Below are positions 1 through 5,437 of a stretch of 5,437 nt of DNA, in pieces. The notes under the pieces were generated by a model. The model made no database searches. It had not been told where the DNA came from and worked only from the letters and a program-made list of their open reading frames with translations. The stretch's first letter is position 1. Every line of letters begins with the position of its first letter. The DNA is from Planctomycetota bacterium. GTDB taxonomy: Bacteria > Planctomycetota > SZUA-567. A program made the translations under genes and the position numbers. The stretch lies in NCBI GenBank assembly GCA_031278535.1, contig JAITKH010000255.1:1-5437 (forward strand), written 5' to 3'.

Positions 1-175
1 TGTAAATATTGCCGGGCTCGGTAAGGGCGAAACGGCCGGCCGCCTGGGAGGAATCCTTGAAAACATAGGAAGTGGTCTGGTAAATGGGCACGGCCCGCGC
101 ATCGGTGGTCGGGTCCGGCTGTTCCTGCCCCACATGGACTTGCAACGTCTCGAACTTGTACGCCTTGCCGCTCAT
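1..175 (-). CDS. metY: O-acetylhomoserine sulfhydrylase (MetY), N-terminal part only
   Basis: This is the first 58 codons of a PLP-dependent O-acetylhomoserine aminocarboxypropyltransferase; the rest lies beyond the window edge. The family makes homocysteine (and acetate) from O-acetylhomoserine and sulfide in the cytoplasm, the direct sulfhydrylation route to methionine. The N-terminus is highly typical: KFETLQVHVGQEQPDPTT at about residues 6-23, then RAVPIYQTTSYVFKDS at about 26-41, and a final PGNIY that leads into the usual YTR...NPT phosphate-binding motif. The ATG at 175-173 is chosen because a strong AAGGAG site lies at 188-183, seven bases upstream. The catalytic lysine is not in view. 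The reading frame is also open upstream into the QueG-like gene, with no stop between them, so a fusion cannot be excluded. Family identity is confident; substrate (acetyl- versus succinyl-homoserine) is by family similarity. Confidence 0.9.
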   Translation of the reverse strand, partial: MSGKAYKFETLQVHVGQEQPDPTTDARAVPIYQTTSYVFKDSSQAAGRFALTEPGNIY

Positions 176-983
176 CGCGAATCTCCTTCTTTTTTCCAGA
201 AAAGTCTCCCGATTCCAGGAACCGAAACTTTGACAATGCCGGACGCCCGCCTCCGAAACCGAAACCTGGCCGTAAAGCCGGCGATCCTCGCCGACCGGGC
301 AAACCTTGGCGCAAACGCCGCAGGGATAGCGCAGTCCGTCCCGCAGAAGATCATGGTACCGGGCGCATTTGCGCCGATCCATGTCGGCAATCCGGGAACC
401 GGGCCTGGGCGTGAACGCCTTGGCAGGGCAACTGCGCAGGCAGAGGCCGCAGCCGGTGCAAAGCTCCCCGGCGAAAAGGGGATCGGGAGAAATTTCCGCA
501 TCGGTGATGACCGAGACCAGTCTGACCCGGGGGCCGAAACGGGGCGTCAACAGGGTGTGGTTCGCCCCGACGGTGCCCAGGCCGGCATGGCGCCCGGCGA
601 CGACGTGCGAAAAGGCGGCCGTCGGTTCCCGCACCAGGGCGGCGATGTGGCCATAGCCGTCGCGGGAAAAAAAAGGCGCGATGCCCCAGATCGTTCAAAA
701 AGGAGGACAGCCGGTGGGACGACTCGTCCGGCGGGCGGTTGAGCGCATTGCAATGCTCGGCATAGACGACGGATGGGGTGGTCTCCAAGGCCGGCAGCGC
801 CGCCCGGATGCCCAGGACGACGACCGTCCTGGCCCAGGGCCAGATGACGGCTGGGTAAAACGAGCGGTCGAAATCCGAGGCGCCGGGCGTCTCCCAGCGC
901 TCCACGCCGGCGAATCCGGCCAGGTCGAACCCCAGGCGCGCCGCCCGGCTCCGGACGCGGTTTTTCAGCGAAGCCGTGGTCAT
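172..983 (-). pseudogene. QueG-like dicluster 4Fe-4S protein, frameshifted
   Basis: Similar to epoxyqueuosine-reductase-like iron-sulfur proteins of anaerobes, shorter than classical QueG; the substrate is unknown. The ATG at 983-981 overlaps the upstream PLP gene stop (ATGA), which suggests translational coupling. The first frame gives residues 1-105, with an ERWETPG segment near 29 and ALPALETTPSVVYAEH near 62-77. It then meets eight T at 674-667. As written, this frame runs on as nonsense and stops at 351. Dropping one T restores a conserved continuation: SRDGYGH near 106, HAGLGTVGANHTLLTPRFGP near 132-151, and VRLVSVITDAE near 153-163. Two ferredoxin-like clusters follow: C175, C178, C181, C185 and C206, C221, C224, C228. 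The protein ends near HCQSFGS (249-255). The restored frame has no stop before metY. Removing one A from the A6 run at 195-190 would give a TGA at 174-172, which is the end used here. The gene is either disrupted, read by slippage, or mis-sequenced. Confidence 0.8.
183..188 (-). promoter_or_regulatory. Ribosome binding site for metY
   Basis: AAGGAG on the minus strand, seven bases before the ATG at 175-173. It is a near-ideal Shine-Dalgarno site inside the 3' end of the QueG-like gene. It supports independent initiation of metY even though no in-frame stop separates it from the gene upstream. Confidence 0.75.
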
Positions 984-2176
984 AGGCAACGCAACCCGTC
1001 CTCCAGGGCGGTAACGATGTCGCCGGCGTCCTCCAGCCCGACCGAGAGGCGGAGCTGGCCGGCGGTAATGCCGGCCTCTGCCAGATCCAACGGGGAGTAT
1101 AAGCGGTGCGAGGTTTTCACGGCATAGGACAGGGTGGCGGCGGCGCCGGCCAGGCTGGGCGCAAACGGGACGCCCCCGATCGCCCGGATGAGGGCGAGGG
1201 CATCCTTTTCCCCGCCCCGCAGGTTGAAGCTGAGCATGCCCCCGAAACGCCCGTTCAGGAACTGTCTGGCGGCGACCGCACGCGAAGGGGACGAGGCGAG
1301 CCCGGGATAAAACACTTTTTCCACCTTGGGATGGCTTTCCAGGAAAAGCGCGACTTGCAGCCCGTTCTCCGAATGGCGGGCCATGCGGAGATCAAGGGTG
1401 CGCAGGCTGCGGGCAAGAAGCCGGCACTCCACCGGCCCGAGAATGGTTCCATACAATATCCGGAAACGGCGAATGCCTTCAAGCCTGTCCCGGTTTCCGG
1501 TTACGGCGCCGGCGATGATGTCGCTGTGCCCGCCCAGGTATTTCGTGGCGCTGTAGACGGCGACGTCCGCCCCCAGCGCCAGCGGCCGGGCCACCGCCGG
1601 AGTGGCGAAGGTATTGTCCACCACCAGCGGAATCCCGAGTCGGCCGGCCTCGCCGGCCAATTCCCGGATGTCCGGCACCTGCATGAGGGGGTTGCTGATC
1701 GTTTCCGTGTAAACCAGCCGGGTGTTCGGGCGCGCCAGGGAGGCGACGGTCCCCCGGCCGGGGCCGGTAAAGGAAACCTCCACTCCGAAGCGGCGCAGTT
1801 CATTGGCGAAGAACTCCCTGGCGCCGCCGTACAACACGGGGGAGGCAACCAGGTGATCTCCGGCCTGGACCAGGGAGAGTACGGTGGCGGCGATGGCCGC
1901 CATGCCGGAGGAAAAAACCAGGGCGTCTTCGCTGTCCTCGGCCGCGGCGATGACGGACGCCGCCGCGTCGGCGTTGGGCGACGCCATGCGGGAATAGATG
2001 TACCCTTCCGCCTTTTTTTCATAGATCGCGTCCACCGCTCCGGCGTCGCCGAAGGTGAAGACCGACGTGAGGTAGAGCGGAAACGTTTCCGGAAGCGAGG
2101 CCGAGGCGGCCAGCCGCCGCTGGAACTGGCCGTCGCCGCTGTGGATGAGCCGGCTGGATATTCCGTCCCAGGCCAT
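980..2176 (-). CDS. Cys/Met metabolism PLP-dependent enzyme (cystathionine gamma-synthase/lyase type)
   Basis: A complete 398-residue fold-type I PLP enzyme of the trans-sulfuration family, cytoplasmic and normally tetrameric. Visible landmarks are: YSR at 61-63 (phosphate contact from the neighbouring subunit), SSGMAA at 89-94, Tyr116 in LYGG (stacks on PLP), VVDNTFATP at 185-193 with Asp187 for the pyridine nitrogen, and SATKYLGGHSD at 209-219 with the Schiff-base Lys212. PFAPSLAG at 337-344 and LRLSVGLED at 375-383, with the carboxylate-binding Arg376, complete the set. Length matches the family. The position after LY in LYGG is Gly, not the Cys of typical methionine gamma-lyases (YGC), which argues mildly against that activity. 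Synthase, beta/gamma-lyase or sulfhydrylase cannot be separated by eye. The start is supported by GGGAGA at 2190-2185. It starts four bases after the permease remnant and its stop overlaps the next start, so it was probably in an operon with both. Confidence 0.93.
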   Translation of the reverse strand: MAWDGISSRLIHSGDGQFQRRLAASASLPETFPLYLTSVFTFGDAGAVDAIYEKKAEGYIYSRMASPNADAAASVIAAAEDSEDALVFSSGMAAIAATVLSLVQAGDHLVASPVLYGGAREFFANELRRFGVEVSFTGPGRGTVASLARPNTRLVYTETISNPLMQVPDIRELAGEAGRLGIPLVVDNTFATPAVARPLALGADVAVYSATKYLGGHSDIIAGAVTGNRDRLEGIRRFRILYGTILGPVECRLLARSLRTLDLRMARHSENGLQVALFLESHPKVEKVFYPGLASSPSRAVAARQFLNGRFGGMLSFNLRGGEKDALALIRAIGGVPFAPSLAGAAATLSYAVKTSHRLYSPLDLAEAGITAGQLRLSVGLEDAGDIVTALEDGLRCL

Positions 2177-2180
2177 ATCG

Positions 2181-2661
2181 TCATTCTCCCGTCCGGATGT
2201 CCCGCCGCCACGACGTGAACCGCCCTTCGATCGTGTGCAGGGCGAAGTTCAGGCCAAGCCCCGATATGGCGAGGCCGACGATGCCGGCGTACATTTCCGG
2301 AACATTGAAAGTTTCCTGCGAATAGATGACCAGGTATCCAAGGCCGGCGGTGGCGCCAGTCATCTCAGCCACCGCCATGACGCAATACGAGCCGCCGAGG
2401 CGGATGCCGGTGAAAATTTCCGGCGCCGCCGCCGGCAAAATGGTTTTGCGAAAGATGAAGGAGCGGGATGCTCCCGTCGATCGGGCGGACCGGATCAGCA
2501 CCTGGTCGGCGATATTCTCCACCGCCTTCGGACCGGCTGTCAATGGAAAAATTGCCGCATGCCCTTCCAGTGCGGGATACAGCACACAAAAACGGGATCC
2601 ATGGTTCCCGAACCGGCAACAAACGCGGGAATTCGTATTCGGAGCCCCGGGCTGATTTTCG
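2181..2661 (-). pseudogene. ABC transporter permease remnant (SsuC/TauC type, C-terminal half)
   Basis: Only the 3' half of a binding-protein-dependent inner-membrane permease is present. The open frame from a GTG at 2585 gives 134 residues, against roughly 250 for the family. It holds the cytoplasmic EAA loop that contacts the ATPase: RSARSTGASRSFIFRKTILP at 32-51, then APEIFTGIRLG. Next come AVAEMTGATAGLGYL at 71-85, a hydrophobic segment AGIVGLAISGLGLNFAL near 100-116, and a charged tail. These are typical of sulfonate/taurine/nitrate-type importers. The stretch LYPALEGHAAIF resembles the family LWFGxGE region in degraded form. Just upstream in another frame LLPVREPWIPFL resembles the conserved PIP..WIPF segment, so a frame change probably lies near the five T at 2592-2588; this part is tentative and sets the upstream limit given. 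No start codon in the right place, ATPase or binding-protein gene is present. Likely non-functional. Confidence 0.75.
2185..2190 (-). promoter_or_regulatory. Ribosome binding site for the PLP enzyme
   Basis: GGGAGA on the minus strand, eight bases upstream of the ATG at 2176-2174 and overlapping the last codons of the permease remnant. It fixes the start of the PLP gene and shows that the two were once arranged as consecutive operon genes. Confidence 0.65.
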
Positions 2662-2671
2662 CTATCGCCCG
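2648..2671 (-). other. Imperfect hairpin downstream of gmk
   Basis: On the minus strand CGGGC-GAT (2671-2664) can pair with ATC-A-GCCCG (2656-2648, counting downward). This makes an eight-base-pair stem with one bulged A and the seven-base loop AGCGAAA. It starts 31 bases after the gmk stop. No T-run follows, so it is not a canonical intrinsic terminator; it could protect the 3' end of the housekeeping transcript or be chance. The surrounding 2586-2701 interval holds no intact gene: only a 12-codon open frame from the ATG at 2700 and the degraded permease sequence. Confidence 0.35.
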
Positions 2672-2701
2672 TTTGCCGGCATGATCATATTCGTTGCCAT
2701 G

Positions 2702-3364
2702 TCATGAAGTTCGAAACGCCTGGGGATCCGCCTGGCGATCTTTTTTCGCATACTTTCCCGCCCGCCATTTTTCCGCCTCGCCTCCCGTTATGCGAAGGCT
2801 TCCGAAGGCGCGGAGTATGGCCTCGATATCCCGTACGGCGTCGGCGACAATGGCGTTGACAACCAGAAAATCGTATTTCGGAAGGCTGTCAATCTCCCGT
2901 TCGGCTATGGAGACCCGTTTTCCCACATCCTCGGCGGTCTCCGTTCCCCGCCGTTCCAGCCTGCGGCGGAGTTCCCCGGGTGTGGGGGGAATCACGAAGA
3001 TGTACGGGGCGTCCGGAAAGAAGCGCCGCACCGCCCCGGCTCCGTTCACGTCGATTACGAGAATCACGATGCCGCCCCTGGCAAGGTCGTCAAGCAGGGC
3101 CTGGCGCGGGGTTCCATAGTAATTTCCGTTGAAGACGTTGTATTCAAGGAAATCCCCTTCCGAAAGCATCTGTTCGAATTTCCCCCGGGAAAGGAAATGA
3201 TAATCCCGGCCGTCAATCTCGCCCGGGCGGGGCAAACGGGTGGTGGCGGTCACCGCCCGGCGGACGCTTTCCGGATGCGCGCGCGTCAATTCCTCCACCA
3301 GGGTGGTCTTGCCGCTGCCGGCCGGACCAGAGATTACCGCCAACATTCCCCCGTTTCCGGACAT
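2702..3364 (-). CDS. gmk: Guanylate kinase
   Basis: Transfers phosphate from ATP to GMP to make GDP, an essential cytoplasmic step in GTP supply. The 220-residue product has the P-loop GPAGSGKTT at 13-21, the GMP-binding TTRLPRPGEIDGRDYHF at 41-57, and EYNVFNGNYYGTP at 74-86. It also has ILVIDVNGA at 101-109 (family usually D-V-Q-G), the lid segment RRLERRGTET at 134-143, and YDFLVVN at 164-170. The same frame is open to 3676, but that extension lies inside yicC and is not kinase-like, so it was left out. The ATG at 3364 is 11 bases after the yicC stop. The second Met (3346) is an alternative, six residues shorter and closer to the usual N-terminus. The basic C-terminal tail after about residue 190 is slightly longer than usual. 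In many relatives rpoZ follows gmk; here a broken permease does. Confidence 0.96.
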   Translation of the reverse strand: MSGNGGMLAVISGPAGSGKTTLVEELTRAHPESVRRAVTATTRLPRPGEIDGRDYHFLSRGKFEQMLSEGDFLEYNVFNGNYYGTPRQALLDDLARGGIVILVIDVNGAGAVRRFFPDAPYIFVIPPTPGELRRRLERRGTETAEDVGKRVSIAEREIDSLPKYDFLVVNAIVADAVRDIEAILRAFGSLRITGGEAEKWRAGKYAKKDRQADPQAFRTS

Positions 3365-3375
3365 GTTCGCCGCTT

Positions 3376-4272
3376 TCACACCAGGTTGGCCGACTGCTCC
3401 TTGATTTTCTCCACGGTCAGTTTTGCCTCGACGGCTTCCTGGATGATCCCGGTGTCGTTGGTCTTGGACGCCGTCGTGTTGATTTCCCGCAGGAACTCCT
3501 GGGCCAGGAATTCGATGCGCTTGCCGATCTCGCCGCCGCCGGAAATGGCTGCCCGGTACTGCCCGATGTGGCTCGCAAGGCGGTCGAGTTCCTCCCGGAT
3601 GTCGGCCTTGTCGGCGATGAGGCACATCTCTCTTTCCAGCGCCTGGCCGTCGGCCTGGGTAAGCCCGTTGGGACACAACTCGTCCAGCCGCTGCCGCAGC
3701 CGCTCGCGGGCGCGGACAAGCGCCAGGGGGGCCGCTTCGCGGGTGCGGCGGACGAATTCATCAAGGGGTTCGGCCAGCGACAGGAGAATCCGCGACAGCT
3801 TCCCCCCTTCCGCCAGGCGCATTTCGTACAGTTGCGCCAGCGCCAGCCGGGCGGCTTTTTCCACCCCCTCCCATTCCTCCGCGCCCGCCGCTTCCTCGAT
3901 AGAGCTGTCGAACAGGCCGGGAATGAGCGCAAGATCCCTGGCCGACAGATCATCCGCAAGCCCCAATTCCGCCGCCAGCCGACGGATGCCCGTTACCGCC
4001 GCCGCCGCCGCTCCGGGGCGAAGGGGAAGGGCGGCGGCGGCGGCTTCCCAATCAAAGACAATCGCGACGTCGACGGAACCCCTGACCAGGGTTTCGCCGA
4101 TCAGATCGCGCAGGTTTTTTTCGAACGCGCCGAGACCCGGACGGGAGCGGATTGAAACCTTCAGGCCGCGATTGTTCACCGATTTCATTTCCACCCGGCC
4201 GATCAGGCCGCCCGTTTCGATGGCGGCGGCGCCGAAACCGGTCATGCTGGCGATGTCCCGTTTTTCCGTCAT
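3376..4272 (-). CDS. yicC: YicC family protein (putative endoribonuclease)
   Basis: A full-length 298-residue YicC protein (E. coli YicC is 287). E. coli YicC has been linked to stationary-phase survival and endoribonuclease activity on the small RNA RyhB; the role here is inferred. Family marks are SMTGFG at 9-14, EMKSVNNRGLKV at 28-39, RGSVDV at 64-69, then in the C-terminal DUF1732 half ADKADIREELDRLASHIGQY at 220-239, and KRIEFLAQEFLREINTTASK followed by TNDTGI at 251-276. The ATG at 4272-4270 overlaps the hflX stop (ATGA), with a GGAG core four bases upstream. Residues 76-93 contain two alanine tracts around LPLRPG, encoded by a long GC-rich inverted repeat. yicC directly upstream of gmk is a common arrangement. 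In several lineages a small remA-like gene sits between them; none fits in the 11-base gap here. Confidence 0.94.
   Translation of the reverse strand: MTEKRDIASMTGFGAAAIETGGLIGRVEMKSVNNRGLKVSIRSRPGLGAFEKNLRDLIGETLVRGSVDVAIVFDWEAAAAALPLRPGAAAAAVTGIRRLAAELGLADDLSARDLALIPGLFDSSIEEAAGAEEWEGVEKAARLALAQLYEMRLAEGGKLSRILLSLAEPLDEFVRRTREAAPLALVRARERLRQRLDELCPNGLTQADGQALEREMCLIADKADIREELDRLASHIGQYRAAISGGGEIGKRIEFLAQEFLREINTTASKTNDTGIIQEAVEAKLTVEKIKEQSANLV
3998..4044. repeat. GCC/GGC inverted repeat inside yicC
   Basis: Bases 3998-4011 (GCC repeats) are the exact reverse complement of 4031-4044 (GGC repeats), separated by 19 bases. A 14-base-pair, all-G/C stem is possible in DNA or in the yicC mRNA. 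It encodes the two alanine tracts around LPLRPG. It may simply reflect high-GC alanine codon choice, but trinucleotide runs of this kind are prone to length change. Confidence 0.7.
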
Positions 4273-5437
4273 GCCTCTCCCTGGATGGCGGTCGACTTTT
4301 CCAGCCGCATCCGCCCCGGCAGGCGGCGCAGGCGTTCCAGGTCGGCCGGATTGATGCGCGCCGTGACTACGACATCCGACCCGTCGTAGACCCTGTCGCT
4401 TACCGCCGCCACCGCGTTTACCAGGGCGAAGCGGCGGCCGTCGCCGGAGTTGAACCGGAGCCGGACGCGGCGCAAACCCGCCTCGGCCCGGCCGGCGAGG
4501 AAGGCGGCGAGTTCCCGGATTCCTTCTCCCGTGCGGGCGGACACCGGAAAAGAGGGGGATATTTTCCGGCGTAACGCCTCGATCAGGCTGCCCGCGCCGG
4601 GGAGATCGGCCTTGTTCAAGGCATATACCCGGGGGATGCCGCCAATGCCGATTTCGGCAAGCGTCCGATCAACCGAATCGGACTGGACGAGGCAGGCCGG
4701 ATCGGCGGCATCCACCACCTGGATGAGGACGTCGGCCCGCGCCGCTTCGGCCAGGGTGGCGTGGAAGCTTGCCACCAGATGGTGCGGAAGCCGGCGAATG
4801 AATCCCACCGTGTCGGAGAGAAGCATTTCCATGCCGCCGCAGCCAAACCGCCGGGTCAGGGTGTCGAGGGTGGCGAACAGGCGATCTTCCACCAAGGTTC
4901 CGGCATGCGTCAAACAGTTCAGCAACGAACTTTTCCCGGCGTTCGTATAGCCGACCAGGCAGGCGGAAAAAAGCTTTTCCCGGCCGTCCACCTCCCGCTC
5001 TTTCCTGGCTTCGATGCCGGCCAGGATTTCCTTGAGCGACTGTATCTTCCCGCGGAGCAGGCGGCGATCGGTCTCGATCTGGCTTTCGCCCGGTCCCCGG
5101 GTGCCAATGCCGCCGCCCAGCCGCTCAAGGTGGGTCCATTTCCTGGCGAGGCGCGGCAGTTCGTATTGGAGCTGGGCCAGCTCCACCTGGAGTTTCGCCT
5201 GGCGGGTGCGGGCGTTTGACTGGAAAATGTCGAGAATGACCTCGTTGCGATCAATCACCTTGCGGCCGCAGGCGCTTTCCAGGGCACTGAGCTGCCTGGG
5301 CGAAAGATCGTCGTCCACCACCACGGTCTCGGCCCCGCTCCCTGCCGCCGCCCCGACGAGTTCCCGGAGCTTGCCCGAACCGAAATAGGTCTTGGACAGG
5401 GGGCGCTCCAGGTGTTGGACAAGGCGCCCGACCACGT
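4269..5437 (-). CDS. hflX: GTPase HflX, N-terminus beyond window
   Basis: A ribosome-associated GTPase that binds the 50S subunit and splits stalled or hibernating ribosomes under stress. The visible 388 residues (counted from a Val codon at 5435) lack the first few dozen residues; E. coli HflX is 426. The N-terminal domain begins within GRLVQHLERPLSKTYFGSGK and continues through VVVDDDLSPRQL at 38-49 and a coiled-coil stretch ending in RKWTHLERLGGGIGTRGPGE at 98-117. The GTPase domain shows G1 GYTNAGKSS at 162-170, G2 around TLDTLTRR at 189-196, G3 DTVGFIRRLP at 208-217, G4 NKAD at 274-277 and G5 SARTGEG at 299-305. A short C-terminal domain follows (RLRFNSGDGRRFALVN near 325-340). The stop overlaps the yicC start as ATGA, so the two are probably translationally coupled. 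The GTG at 5435 is not taken as the start, because it sits inside conserved sequence. Confidence 0.96.
   Translation of the reverse strand, partial: VVGRLVQHLERPLSKTYFGSGKLRELVGAAAGSGAETVVVDDDLSPRQLSALESACGRKVIDRNEVILDIFQSNARTRQAKLQVELAQLQYELPRLARKWTHLERLGGGIGTRGPGESQIETDRRLLRGKIQSLKEILAGIEARKEREVDGREKLFSACLVGYTNAGKSSLLNCLTHAGTLVEDRLFATLDTLTRRFGCGGMEMLLSDTVGFIRRLPHHLVASFHATLAEAARADVLIQVVDAADPACLVQSDSVDRTLAEIGIGGIPRVYALNKADLPGAGSLIEALRRKISPSFPVSARTGEGIRELAAFLAGRAEAGLRRVRLRFNSGDGRRFALVNAVAAVSDRVYDGSDVVVTARINPADLERLRRLPGRMRLEKSTAIQGEA

Noticed and set aside
134..742. Plus-strand open frame opposite the QueG-like gene, a possible reason for its broken frame
   Set aside because: Composition is typical of an antisense shadow and it shows no motif, whereas the minus strand has eight ordered cluster cysteines.
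1106..2218. Long plus-strand open frame (about 370 codons) opposite the PLP enzyme
   Set aside because: It is antisense to a clear, complete enzyme, low in hydrophobic structure and rich in Gly/Arg/Pro, as expected for a shadow frame in GC-rich DNA. No family motif seen.
2595..2634. Cluster of restriction-like palindromes (GGATCCATGG and GAATTC) near the permease scar, as a sign of vector sequence
   Set aside because: The sites are embedded in sequence that still reads as permease-like, and no other vector or linker sequence is visible. Chance is sufficient.
2662..2700. Twelve-codon open frame from the ATG at 2700
   Set aside because: Too short, no clear ribosome binding site, and no similarity recognised; it runs into the hairpin.
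3365..3676. N-terminal extension of guanylate kinase by 104 codons
   Set aside because: It overlaps the conserved C-terminal part of yicC in another frame and is not kinase-like; the ATG at 3364 fits the family length.
3197..4354. Long plus-strand open frame (about 385 codons) opposite yicC and gmk
   Set aside because: Serine/arginine-rich shadow spanning two well-supported genes on the other strand; no recognisable domain.

Overview
The window is a GC-rich bacterial segment, over 60% GC by eye. It is tightly packed, and every recognisable gene lies on the minus strand, so transcription runs from position 5437 down to 1. Short gaps and ATGA start/stop overlaps suggest one or two operons. The gene content fits an anaerobic Gram-negative of the Desulfobacterota (Deltaproteobacteria) type. 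This rests on hflX, yicC and gmk lying in series, a dicluster 4Fe-4S QueG-like protein, and sulfide-using homocysteine synthesis. The assignment is inference; no phylogenetic marker is present.

The right half (5437 to 2702) is housekeeping. It holds a 5'-truncated GTPase HflX, the YicC family protein overlapping its stop by ATGA, and guanylate kinase (gmk) starting 11 bases after yicC. These are intact and show all expected motifs.

The middle (2701 to 2181) is a scar. gmk is followed by about 115 bases with no intact gene, containing an imperfect hairpin. Next comes the 3' half of an SsuC/TauC-type ABC transporter permease, with its EAA loop and terminal membrane segments but no N-terminal half. 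The sequence looks like a deletion or rearrangement that joined the end of gmk to the remains of a former transporter operon.

The left half (2176 to 1) has a sulfur amino acid theme. It holds a complete trans-sulfuration-family PLP enzyme and an epoxyqueuosine-reductase-like (QueG-like) protein with two 4Fe-4S motifs. It ends in the first 58 codons of an O-acetylhomoserine sulfhydrylase (MetY). The QueG-like gene is split by a frameshift at a run of eight T. Once this is corrected, the frame continues with no stop into metY, so there is either a second one-base error at an A6 run or a real fusion.

I found no CRISPR array, phage, insertion sequence or RNA gene. The most notable points are the double frame anomaly around the QueG-like/metY boundary and the truncated permease downstream of gmk. 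I do not see convincing evidence of a new biological system.
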